Origin: Gymnothorax reevesii
Lineage: Eukaryota; Chordata; Actinopteri; Anguilliformes; Muraenidae
Assembly: GCA_029721435.1 (NCBI GenBank)
Contig: CM056576.1
Span: 60,655,876 to 60,719,875, forward strand
Direction: 5' to 3'
Length of the DNA: 64,000 nucleotides
Below the pieces are notes generated by a model. The model was not told the DNA's origin, made no database searches, and worked only from the letters and a program-made list of their open reading frames with translations. The translations under genes were made by a program, and so were the position numbers. The first letter of the stretch is position 1. The number at the start of each line of letters is the position of its first letter. Of the stretch, positions 35,201 through 47,200 are shown piece by piece.

Positions 35201-38200
35201 ACAAATAGAGGATATATTTTGTGAAAAAAATCTTTTTTAGTGTCTTTTCAGTGTCAAATTTTTGTGTGGAAATGGGAAAAGCAAAAACTGGCTCAACTGT
35301 ACTCAGTCTACCCTACTTTTCCGTATCTCTCACTCTGGCCATGAAACCCACGCGATTGCTGAACCTACATACCCCAGATAGCAAAATTCTTCTGGTCCAT
35401 ATCTGGCCCACGCCGGACACGTTCGGCCTACATATCCGGCCCACATACCACATGGAATGATGACACTAAGGCGCTCCGCTCCCGTTTGCCAGAACTTGGC
35501 CACAACCAAGCCATCACAATGCCAGATGTCAGCCAAGAACATATGATGCAGCAAATGTGAGCCAGTTTTGGTTGACTTACAGACTGACTATTGTCATTCT
35601 GCCAAATATTTGCCAATTGTGGGCCATATCTGTTTTGTGATATGCGGGCCAAATTCAGCATTTACCACATGGGCCACGAGGATGATTCGAGGATGAAGGG
35701 TTTTGGTCTGAGATCGCAATGAAAAAGATGAGAAAAATCAAGCCAGATGCTATCCCGAAAATCAAGTGTCCATTTGAGAAAAGAAAAATCGAGGAAAAGG
35801 GGAGAAAGAAAAGCAGACCGGGCACACAAAAAAAAACAGAAGAAAATAGGCCGCTAATGAACAATTATAACAAGTTAGCTACTACAGTGCTTCAGTAGGG
35901 CTTTCGTTATAGACACTATAGAGCAGGGGTCCCCAATCTTTCCCAGAAAGAGCCGGTGTGGGTGCAGGGTTTTATTGCAACCAAACAATTACACACCTGA
36001 TACTACTAATTAACCCCTGGACTCTTTGCTAATAACCTTGATTAGTAGAATCAGGAGTGTAGCCGCTTGATTGCAATGAAAGCCTGCACCCCCACCGGCC
36101 CATTCTGGGAAAGATTGAGGACCCCTGCTATAGAGCTTAATATAGCGCTGGCTGCGGCTAGCACTTACGGTTTTACGCATTCTCTTCGCCAGCGCTCTAT
36201 TAAGCTGCTTTCACACCAGACGCGAAACGCGTATATTCGTCTCTTTGCATTGAATGTAATGAATTTGAATGTAATCTGTCCTACGAAAAATTTGTTTCAC
36301 GTCCTGTGTGAAAGCGCTTCCCCCTAGCTGCTGGTGCGCGACTAGTTGCATGCTGCCGCTGTGTCTGGACTCTTGTCTCGTGTTCTTATGATCTGACAAA
36401 GAGAAAAAGATATTGTTTTACTCTAGCCTGACCAAATGCCGTACATAATCTAACGAGCTTGTTTGATGTCTGCCATTAAACTCTTATTTCAAGCCTTACT
36501 CTAAAATTGACTAAATTGCTGGGAAATGTGTGACTGCTGTAACTTGTACAAACAGTTTTAGAAATTATTTTAATCAAATTTGAAAATGTATCTCCATTAC
36601 ATTGGGTGGTGCACGCTAAGCTAGCAGCTTGCTGAAGAACCAAACACCTGGGTAACGCGTTTAGCAGTAGCTTTCGCAGACGGCAAACGCAAGTGAACCA
36701 CGGATCTCTAGCCCAATTAGCGCATCTGTGATTGCCCCTTAACCCCGTTGCGCAAAAGCCAAATTTGGCTATTTATGGGTTACCCAATTTAATGCTTTAT
36801 AATTCAAGATTTAAGCTTCATAAAGAGGAAAAATGTGGCTCACCTCAGAAAAGACACTTATAGCATTTAGAATTGCATCATATTTCAGTTTATTTTCATG
36901 ATTTTGGTGGAGAAAATGGGCTGCAAACATAAAAAGCTTCATGAGAATTCACCACTGAAATTGCAAAAAAAATTAAATAAATAATGCAGAGAATTGAATA
37001 ACTGCTGGGGCTTAAATGTATACATCTCTAGGATCATAAACTCCTTGACCACAAGTAGAATTCATCTTCAACATTACATCCTAGATTACGTACATGCTAT
37101 TAGCCAAATTATACAGCTTCCCAAGTGGCTCCGCAAAGTCTGAGATCCGTCAAAATGGTACACCGTCAAATCATAATATAATCATGTACTAAACACAAAA
37201 GGTTTTGACGCGTGACATTTAATATGAACTAATGATTTTCTGGTTGAGTTTAGCATGAATTTATCAGTATCAGAGCAGTTGAACATCAGTGGTCACCAGT
37301 AACCTCATGCCTTTTGTCCATTTTTCTTCTAAGTCCCCCAAGCCAGCACACAATCATTACATGAACTGCTGATTAAACAGTCAGAACAATCACCCTGCAA
37401 TGATTTTAGCTACCAGTTCCCACTTCTGAGCTCACAAACTCATCTCAACGCTTATAAAGAACAAGTACAACTCGCTAACTCCGTAATCTGAATTCTGAAG
37501 TATGCCTTATTTTAACAGAACAGACATTCCACTTTCAGGGAAGATCAAACATTACACGCATCCCTAGATTCAACAGAATGGTGCAATGAACGTACCAGGG
37601 CATCCACCCAAATGCATGGGCAGTTCACGTTTTAAACAGGAAAAAAACCTAGGCATTCGACTTTGTTGAATGCGGTATACATTCCAAAACAAAAAGCATA
37701 AGTAGCAGCTTAACCTACTTCATTGAATCCCTCCTCCAGAGACCAATGTATCTAGTAGAAGGAACCCACAGGCCCCGTTTCATTCGAAATAATTCCTATT
37801 GACCATGTCCTTATCTCATTTAAATTCTGTAAATGTAACTGAACAGTTCAAGGCCAGTTTTGCGAGTATTTTTTTCGATAAATCGCGTCGATTTCAGCTA
37901 TGCAATGTACGCAACGTAGACAGGATACAACAAAGCCTGCTGATACGCATAGGCTTGTATGCTCTGTGTTTGTCCAATCAATGTGTTTCACTTACACTGG
38001 AACGTTTAAACACTCGGGTATTGGATAAGAAACAAGCCAATCAATACAATGTTACCACGGAAGTTTCACGAAGGCGTGAAGTATAACTGCAGTTACGCAG
38101 AAGAGCCTGAGTGTATAATTGAGTGATTGGCTATCAACACCAGTATTTGGGTGGATATAAGGAAGCGCTGAATAAGTCAATGAAGGAATCTACACGTAAA

Positions 38201-41200
38201 TCCACGATAAGGAACTACGCATTTTTTGTATGTGATGACTGTAATTGACAGTAGAATGTGAGAGAATCAATACCATGTCGAATTTTTTGATCCAGAAAAC
38301 TGATTTTTCTGAACCATTAATTGGAATACCGTTGGCTTACTTTAGCTAAAGTGGTTGCTTCACAGGACAACGATTTTTTTTTCTGTCGCAAGAGATCATT
38401 TTTTTAAACTGCTGGATCGATATGGGCAAGGAAAAGGACCATTTTGCGCATTTGGCTTAGCTGAGGAGTTTAATTCATGCAACTCTTGAAAAAAAGGGAG
38501 TGGAGAAACTTCCCCATACTCTAAACCAGGTTCGAACTCGGGGTTGAACCGGGGGTGCTATCTAGTGATCGAGTACAGTAACTGCGTGCTTAAATTTGCA
38601 GTTCTATAAACGCGTACGTCTACATCTGCAGAAAGGGGTGTAAGATCAAAAAAATTTTTGATCAAAATTTTGCCAATTTTTCTTTTGCTCATAATGTAAA
38701 TCATATCGGATTTGAAGTTACTAAGCACTGGGGTGACAAAAACATGTAATGAAGTGATTGAAATGATATTTTAACATGCATTTGTACATACCAGCTATGC
38801 ACCGAATTGGTCCTGAGATCTTTATATGATGTCGCACTAAGAAAGGGCAGCATTATCGATTGCAGCGATTAAAAAGGGGCATTCCCAGGGCAAGTAGAAA
38901 GTTACTAATTACTCCAAAACGGTTTGATATTATGGGAAATGACTGCCGTTTTTTTTTTCTGGATGAAAAATGACATAATGAGGGCCTGTTTGTGAAATTT
39001 CGCCCTCTGGACGCTGTAGTTCCTTTAAAAGAGTGGAAAACCGTGGACCTCCTTCTGATGTTGATTACAATTAAGCCTCCCAGGATAAAAGTTGGTGGAG
39101 ATGAGAGAGGTCGTGGTTTGGCTCTGCCGACATTCTGTCCAGGAGACCACGGGCGCGAATGTAAAGCCGCAGGCAACAGCACTGAAGACAGGGGCAGCTG
39201 AGATGGAACAGCTACTTGGTTCCATGAATCTTGCCTAGGCCATAGCTGGCCTGTTCCATGTCAAGTGGGTACGAAAAATGAACTTTAGGACATTGGTGGC
39301 ACTTAATTTCCTTGTCCTTGTAATCTGCTTGTTGAGACATATGAACATTTCCCAAAAGTCAAATATTAGGACCATCAGCAAATTACCTAGGATTTTATGG
39401 CCTTCCAAAGTTCTACCCCTCGTGTGGCAATTTCCGACCCTGGAGTGGGCCATACCATTTCTTTCATTCAATATCTCAGCCGCTATTTATGCCACATGGC
39501 TGAAATTTCGAGCACATAAGCTTTACCCAAGTGTTTTTATCAACCAGAAGAGTGGCCCATTAACCCTTTACTTATTGAATACTATGGCCTCAAAAGTTGC
39601 CAAAATGTAGGTTTTTTCACATATTTTGGCAATTTGCCAACCTCATAAATCAGCATCAGGTCAGAATTTTTTAAATGGCGTCTTTTTTGTTTAATAGTGA
39701 CCAGAGTGCTTGACTGATCCATTATAGAAGAACATTTGATGCCAGCACTAAAAAAGGCTAATGTTCCGCTGACACTCAATTACCGTTGACGGACAAATTT
39801 AATTCTGCGTGGTTATCAACAAGGATGTAAAGTTAGAACTACTTAAATTGATAATGTGATTCACACTCGACAATGAATGGCAGGCAGTTTTACATACATC
39901 TCCACAATGCACAACTCACTTCACTTCTCATGCGAACGCTGATTTAGCGACCTTGATAAGTTTATAATGGGTTCTCTTCAGCGAACCCACTTTTGCTTCG
40001 TAGGAAAATTAGCCTAGCTTCATGGCAGCTACTGAGTGAAGACAGCGCAAGAGAAAACTCAATACAAGACATCCATAGGGCCTTACATATGCATTATGCG
40101 CGACTGAATCTCACACCCAGTGTTTCTAAAAATAAAAAAAAACCGTTGACAGCTTATGGCTACTTTATTTTCTCATGAACTTTTCAAATACCCCCACACA
40201 GAATAATAGTAATACATGCAGCATTGATGTCTTTTCTTCAGTCTCAATGCCTTTGGACTTCAATTTCCTTGTACCACTGCCCCACTCAGGCGAGATGTAG
40301 AAAAATCTGTATAGATTTCCTATGGAACTGTGATGGCCATAGCCACACAGGGTAACATCAGTCCTCACCCTCATACACATTAATTTTGGTATAAGTTTGT
40401 TGCACACTTTAGTATTTGCAGTCACATGTACAATCATATTTAAATAACTCACACAGCACTTTTTGATTTATTTGTTTTAAGCTTAATTACATTAGCCTTA
40501 CATTGTTTTATGGGTGCACACTTTAACAATGTAAGATTATGCAATTTGTTTGTTATTAACCACATGTTTCTTTGTCTTGAGTTACCTGAGCGTTGGGGGC
40601 TGTCCCTTCCTGTTTGGGCAAAGGCGTGGCTGAGGAGACTTAAAGGGATAAAGGGAAAGTAGTTGGCTAGTGCGCACAGCTGTTAGCAGTGACAGCGCAC
40701 AGTGATCGCTATTGAGAGAAAGTAGCCCCAAGCAATTACAAGATGTGACTTTTTGGATTACCAGGGTTTTGTTATGCAAATAAATCACTCGTTCGAACAC
40801 ATACCGTTTTGAGAAGAAAAACGTTTTACTTTGCAGACCCCAGGAAACCTGCCGGAACTACTTTCGCTTTGACCAAAACTGGACAGAGCTCGGCTCACAG
40901 GACACTGTTGGGGGAAAGTCAGTGTGTGTGCACGAGACTAAAGATGGTGATGCCATACAGATTCATGTGAAAAATCCCCAACTACCCCTTTAAGTCCTGG
41001 TGCCTGCTTATTAGGCCGTACCAAGTCCGCGTATGCCAGAGGGGGATTTTGACCTTGGTTGCTTTTATTTTGTATTGTGTTTAGAGTTTACGGATTTAGT
41101 TTACCACTTTTTGTGCCTTTGGTTTGGCCAAGCCACTATAAATGTTCCCTTTTTGTTTCATTGTGAAAAAGGACCGTTTTTATACGCCACCAAAGGCGGT

Positions 41201-44200
41201 CGTATATTGGCGTCATCCGCTCCGCCTGTCCGTCTGTTCGTCTGTTAACATTCGCCGTGTCCGCAAATTTGTGTGCAAAGCTTCAGGCCGATCGGGACGA
41301 AACTCCACAGGAACATTACCTGGGTCAGGGTCTAGACACCGAATGACTGTCGGCTTTGACGCTCCAAGGTCGAGGTCACACATCGAGGTCAAAGGTCAAA
41401 TTTATACCAAAATTACCTTTGTCCGTGAATTTGTGTTCGAGCCCTCTGACCGATTGGAACGAAACTCAACAGGTACATTACCTGGGTCAGGGTCTAGACA
41501 CCGGACGACTATCGACTCTGTCACTGTAAGGTCAAGGTCACACACGGAGGTCAAAGGTCAAATTTATACCAAAATTACCTTTGTCCGCGCATTTGTGTCC
41601 CAGCCTTCCAACCGATTGGGACGAAACCCCACAGATACAATACCTGGGTCGAGGTCTAGACAACAGACAGCTGTTGGCTCAGTTACTCCAAGGTCAAAGG
41701 TCAAATTTATCCCTAAATTACCTTTGTCTGCGAATTTTTGCCTAAGTTGTCTGTTCGAAAGGGTCAAAACTCCACAGGTACATTACCTGGGTCAGGGTCT
41801 AGACACTTGACGACTTTCGGCTCGGTCAGTCCAAGGTCAAGGTCACACGTGGAGGTAAAAGGTCAAATTTATACCAAAATTACCTTTGTCCACCAATTTG
41901 TGTCCAAGCCTTCTGGCAAATTGGGAGGAAACTTCACAGGTACATTACCTGGGTCAGGGTATAGACTCCGGACGACTGTCGGCTTCGTCTTAGCAAATAT
42001 TTTTCCGCTTCGACTGTCGCGACCGTTCGAAAACTTGATGCCTGCAGAAATTTGATGATGCCTCTGACAAGTACTTGAGGTAAGATTATTAGAATTTTCC
42101 TGACCACTTTCTTTCAAATGATTTCTCTATGTTGTTAGTATGCATGGTGCCCAGCAGAATTTCAAATTTCTTTGAAATGTGTCAATGTGCAGAAAAACAA
42201 CAGGAATGGAACAGAATTTTATGGTCTGTACAACTTGTGTACCTGTACCCTTTCTCACATACAATACCGGGAATCTTTAATTCCGCTGTTTTTGTGATAT
42301 CTCATATCCATCTCCCAGTCCTTCTGTCCTCTATTGCTTCTCCAAGCTCGGTCAACAAACCTGACAGATACATTGGACGATTTCAAGAAATTTTCTTGGC
42401 GGCGTATAATGTACCAGCTCCTGGTGCTCTTCTGGTTCACTTGCAAGCCGCGGCAAATGGTTGTTTGCGTCATTTTCTCTTGACCTCTTTTATAGGCCTA
42501 AATTTTGGCCTGGGTTAATTTTGATTAATTTTTGGGTAAATAAAACCCTTCTTTTGAACAAAATCCCTGTTGTCCTCATGCCTCACTGATCGGTCCCTCA
42601 CAGGAACGCACTCATTGGTCATACTGTCAAGTGTTGATATTGTCCATTGAAAATGTTAAAGGCACGTACAACTATTGCCTGCTGTAGTTAAATCTGCGGT
42701 CCTTAAGGCATTTTTCGTAAAGTCAGGTCTTTCTGAGGAGGAAACGGAAAATACGGCCTCTTCCGTGTCTGTGAAAAGATATCTTCTCAATTAATTATAT
42801 TGTTGGCTGCAACATGTTCAATGTGAGCAATGTTCTGAGAGATTATAGTTGGGCATACAAATATGGTGGCACGGTTACTTCAAAATTAAGATGTCATCAG
42901 CTATCCAGTTCTTCTATGTAGATCAGTGGTCAGAATCCCAACATAGGCAATCTTCTTGATGAAAATACACATAAAAGGAGGCTTCAAACACATTTCTACC
43001 CTTTTCTCCTGTCAAGACAAGGCCATAAGCCTTCAGTATGGGCTATCAAATTCATATTTGTAATAATCCCCACTTGGACTTTTGATGCCCCGAAGGGGGG
43101 TCACTTTTGAGTTGTGACCGTCTTAGGGCCCCATTATGAAAATATCAGAGCAGGTATCAAATGTTCTTTTACAAAGGATCAGTCAAGCACTCTGGTCACT
43201 ATCAAACAAAAAGGACACCATTTAAACATTGACCCTTTGCTGATTTATGAGGTTGGCAAATTGCCAAGACATGTGAAAAAACCTAAATTTTGAGGCCATA
43301 CTATTCAAAAAGTAAAGGATTAATGGCTCATTCTTCTGATTGATAAAATCACTTGGGTATAGCTTGTTATGCGCTCGAAATTTCAGCCATGAGGCATGTA
43401 TAGCCGCTGAGATATTGAATCAAAGAAATGGTATGCCCCACTCCAGGGTTGAAAATTTCCCTACAAGGGGTTGTACTCTGGAAGGCCATAAAATCCTAGG
43501 GCATTTGCTGATGGTCCTAAAATTTTGCATGTGGGCATTTTATAGTTCCAGATACACAGGCTTAAAATAGGAATTGAATCGGAGCAATGCAATGTCCTAC
43601 CCCGTACCCAGTTGACATGGAACAGGCCAGCTGTGATTGGAACTCAACCAACCATACAAAAGGTGCAACAAGGTTAGATGTAGGCAAAGAACAATCCTGT
43701 TTTTCTATTACAGAGAATCTATTCTGCATTTCGATGTTATGAGGTTGGGTCATGGGATGAGGTTGGCGATCGAAGCGTCTGCCCTGTCGCTTTCCTTCAT
43801 GGACCATGGTTCACATCTCCAGCCGACAGGGTGTGGAGCTGCTCACCTGCTTCGGTCGTGCCCCTAGGCTCGGCCATGGATCGACATCCACGGCCAATGC
43901 GGGGGCCGAAGCAGTAGCCTTAGTTAACATGGAATCTAATAGGGCCTCGTCCTCTCCGATTTGGTGTTGCAGAGTTATCCCCTCTCAGAGATACAGGCAC
44001 GGCCTTCGTAATAGTAAATAATGGGCAAAAAGAGTGAAATAAAATTATAAGTAAGGAAGTAGGTAAGCGAATAAATAAATGAAAGAATAAATGCCGGAAA
44101 CAAATCGATGGAACCAATATTCCTAGAACCGAATGACCAAATATATACACAATATTCATAAACTCACAAAAAAACAGAACATGCAGTGGCACTAAAGGAC

Positions 44201-47200
44201 CTTGAACTTGAAATGGGCATGCGTTTAGCTACAAGTGTGGCTGTGTTTGCGCACTGGCTGGCACCGTACCTTTGCTTTGCCAGATACATCAGCTTGGCGA
44301 CATCATAGCACAGGTGCACTTCAGACACATGACAAGTAGGGTATGCTTCACTGTTGAGGAAGGAGGGAAAAAAAGGTTGTAATTAAAGAAAGATAGTTTC
44401 CACATCTCCTTAGGTTGACAGGAAATGTTTTATATTAGGCAATGGCAAATATATCTTTGAAGGGCATTTCCCCAGTATTATTTTTTTTTTTTTTACTTAT
44501 TTTTGAAATTATTCTGAAATTACATTGTGGAGACTACCCTGAAAGCCTCAGTGTGAATGGCAAAGTGTTGTCAACCCGTAGCAAAATAATCCAATTGTCC
44601 AGTCGGAGCTCTGTTTGGGTGGTTTTCCCCTTTCATTACAAATATTTAGAGTTTATATAAAATCGCATACTTTCCCGTGCTGCTTAAATCATTCAAGTGC
44701 CGAGGAATGATTAAAATGTTTGCTGTGTGGCGTGCTGTTCAGTTTCTCCCAGCTCCCAAACTATGTACACCTTTTCGTAATTGATTGGAACACCCGTGGA
44801 AAAACCTAAAACCATGAGACATATCTAATCCCCACCTCATACTCCCCAGGTGTCCAAAAATAAATAATGGAAAAATAAGTCTGACAAAAAAGTGAATATA
44901 AATGGCTCCTATATAAATAAATGTACATACTGAGGAACAGGCAGTTCACCAGGTGTAATACAGTACAATTTATATGTTTACTGTAATCAATTGTATACTG
45001 GGTCACTTTCACAACATTTCCTTTCTATATGATACTCATATGCACCGTCCATTGGAACCAAAACATATCAATACAAAGCCTAAGAGTAAAAGTCAGCCTC
45101 TCCATCTCAAACATTTCCATTACAACGGTTTCCCACTCTTTTTGTTGGTGGCTTCTTGTCCAGCCATTTCTCGGCGATTGCTTTCCTGTGAACGACTTGT
45201 AGCATTTTAAGAAGATACTAATTAGAAGCGTTTAATTTAGTTGGTATACTTCTAAAATATGTAGAGCTAAAGCCACGTTCAATCTGAACACCCAGTATAG
45301 ATCTTATTTCATTCACTATTTCTAGCAGGTAAGACTGGATTGCTGGACATTTCCAAAATACATGAAAATGATCAGCCATTAGGTTGTCACACTGCCTCCA
45401 TCATCCTGATTTTGGTCTGCCGTTTTGCAAAAGTTTGGCCAGAACTAGAGGAGGTAGAATGTGTCTAACATACAGTGGGGAAAATAACATTTTTCTCAGT
45501 AAATAGATTTCTAATGGGGCTATTAACACAAATTATTTTCACCAGATGTCAGTCACAGCCCAAGTAATCCACACATAAAGAAATCAAGAGAAATAAGTCC
45601 ATAAATTATGTGTAATAAAGAGGAATGACACAGGGAATACAGTGCTGTGAAAAAGTGTTTGCCCCCTTCCTGACTTCTGACTTTTTTTTGCTTATTTTTC
45701 ACCCTTAAATGTTTCAGATCATCAAACAAAATTTAATATGAGACTAAGATGACCCCAGTAAATTCCAAATGCAGTTTTACAATGATGATTTCATTTATTA
45801 AGGGGAAAAAGCTATCCAAACCTACCTGCCCCAAGTGAAAAAGTAATTGCGCCCCCATCTTTAAGTGTGATTAACCACATTTTTTTTGTCCAATTTCACG
45901 AGTCACACCCAGGCCTGATTACTGCCAGACCTGTTGAATCAAGAAATCACTTCAATAGAACCTGTTTCAAAAAGTGAAGTAGGCTAGAAGATATCAAAAA
46001 ACAACATGCCATGCCTCAAACTAAAAAAAATTCAAGAACAGCTGAGAAACAAAGAAAATGACATCAAAGCCATTTCTAAGGCTTTGGGACTCCGGCGAAT
46101 CACGGTGAGAGCCATTATCCACAAATGGAGAAAACTTGGAACAGTGGTGAACCTTTCCAGGAGTGGCCTGCATGCCAAAATTTTTCCGGGAGTGCATCGG
46201 CGACTCATCCAGGAGGTCACAAAAGATTCCAGAACAACATGTGAAGAACTGCAGGCCTCAATTGCCTCAGTAAAAGTCAATGTTCATGATTCAACAATAA
46301 GAAAGAGACTGGGCAACAATGGCATCCATGGGAGAGTTCCAAGAGTTCCAACCACTGCTGACCAAAAATAAGACAAAGGCTCGGCTCACAAAATACCAAA
46401 ATACATCTTGATGATCCCCAAGACTTTTGGGAAAATATTCTGTGGACTGACGAGACAAAAGTTGAACTTTTTGGAAGGTGTGCGTCCCGTTACATCAGGT
46501 GTAAAACTAACACAGCATTTCATAAAAAGAACATCATACCAAAAGTCAAACATGCTGATGGTAGCGTGATGGTTTGAGGCTGCTTTGTTGCTTCGGGACC
46601 TGAACGACTTGTTGTAGTTGATGGAACTATGAATTCTGCTCTCTACTGGTAAATCCTGAAGGAGAATGTCCAACCATCAGTTTGTGACCTCAAGCTCAAG
46701 CATACTTGGATTATGCAGCAGGACAATGATCCAAAACACACCAACAAGTCCACCTCTGAATAGCTTTAAAAAAAACAAAATGAAAATTTTGGAGAGGTTA
46801 GTCAAAGTCTGGACTTAAATCTGCTTGAGATGCAGTGGCATGACTTTAAACAGGCCGTTCATGCCCAAAAACCCTCCAATGTGCCTGAATTAATACAATT
46901 CTGCAACAGAGAGTGGGCTAAAATTCTTCCAACGCGATGTGAAAGACTCATTGCCAATTATCGCAAATGTTTGATTGCAGTTGTTGTAGCCGAGGGTGGC
47001 ACAACCAATTATTACGATTTAGGGGGCAATAACTTTTCAGATAGGGCCGGGTAAGTTTGGACAACATTTTCCCCTTAATAAATGAAATCATCATTTAAAA
47101 ACTGCATTTTGTATCTCCTCGGGTTGTCTTTATCTAATATTAAAATTTGTTTGATGATCTGAAACATTAAAGTGTGACAAATATGCATTAAAAAAAAATC

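Noticed and set aside
35690..35870. Possible THAP-domain gene fragment ([10 protein letters not shown])
   Set aside because: Only one short motif matches; the zinc-binding Cys and His residues are not visible upstream.
38445..38545. Possible tRNA gene (TGGCTTAGCTGAGG and GGTTCGAACTC)
   Set aside because: The A-box-like and B-box-like words are about 78 bases apart, too far for a normal tRNA, and no acceptor stem or cloverleaf pairing is visible.
41280..42010. CRISPR array
   Set aside because: The repeats are adjacent 162-bp units without unique spacers of constant length, and the window is vertebrate DNA.
42129..42518. 129-codon plus-strand open frame
   Set aside because: No recognisable domain, and codon-like composition is not apparent.
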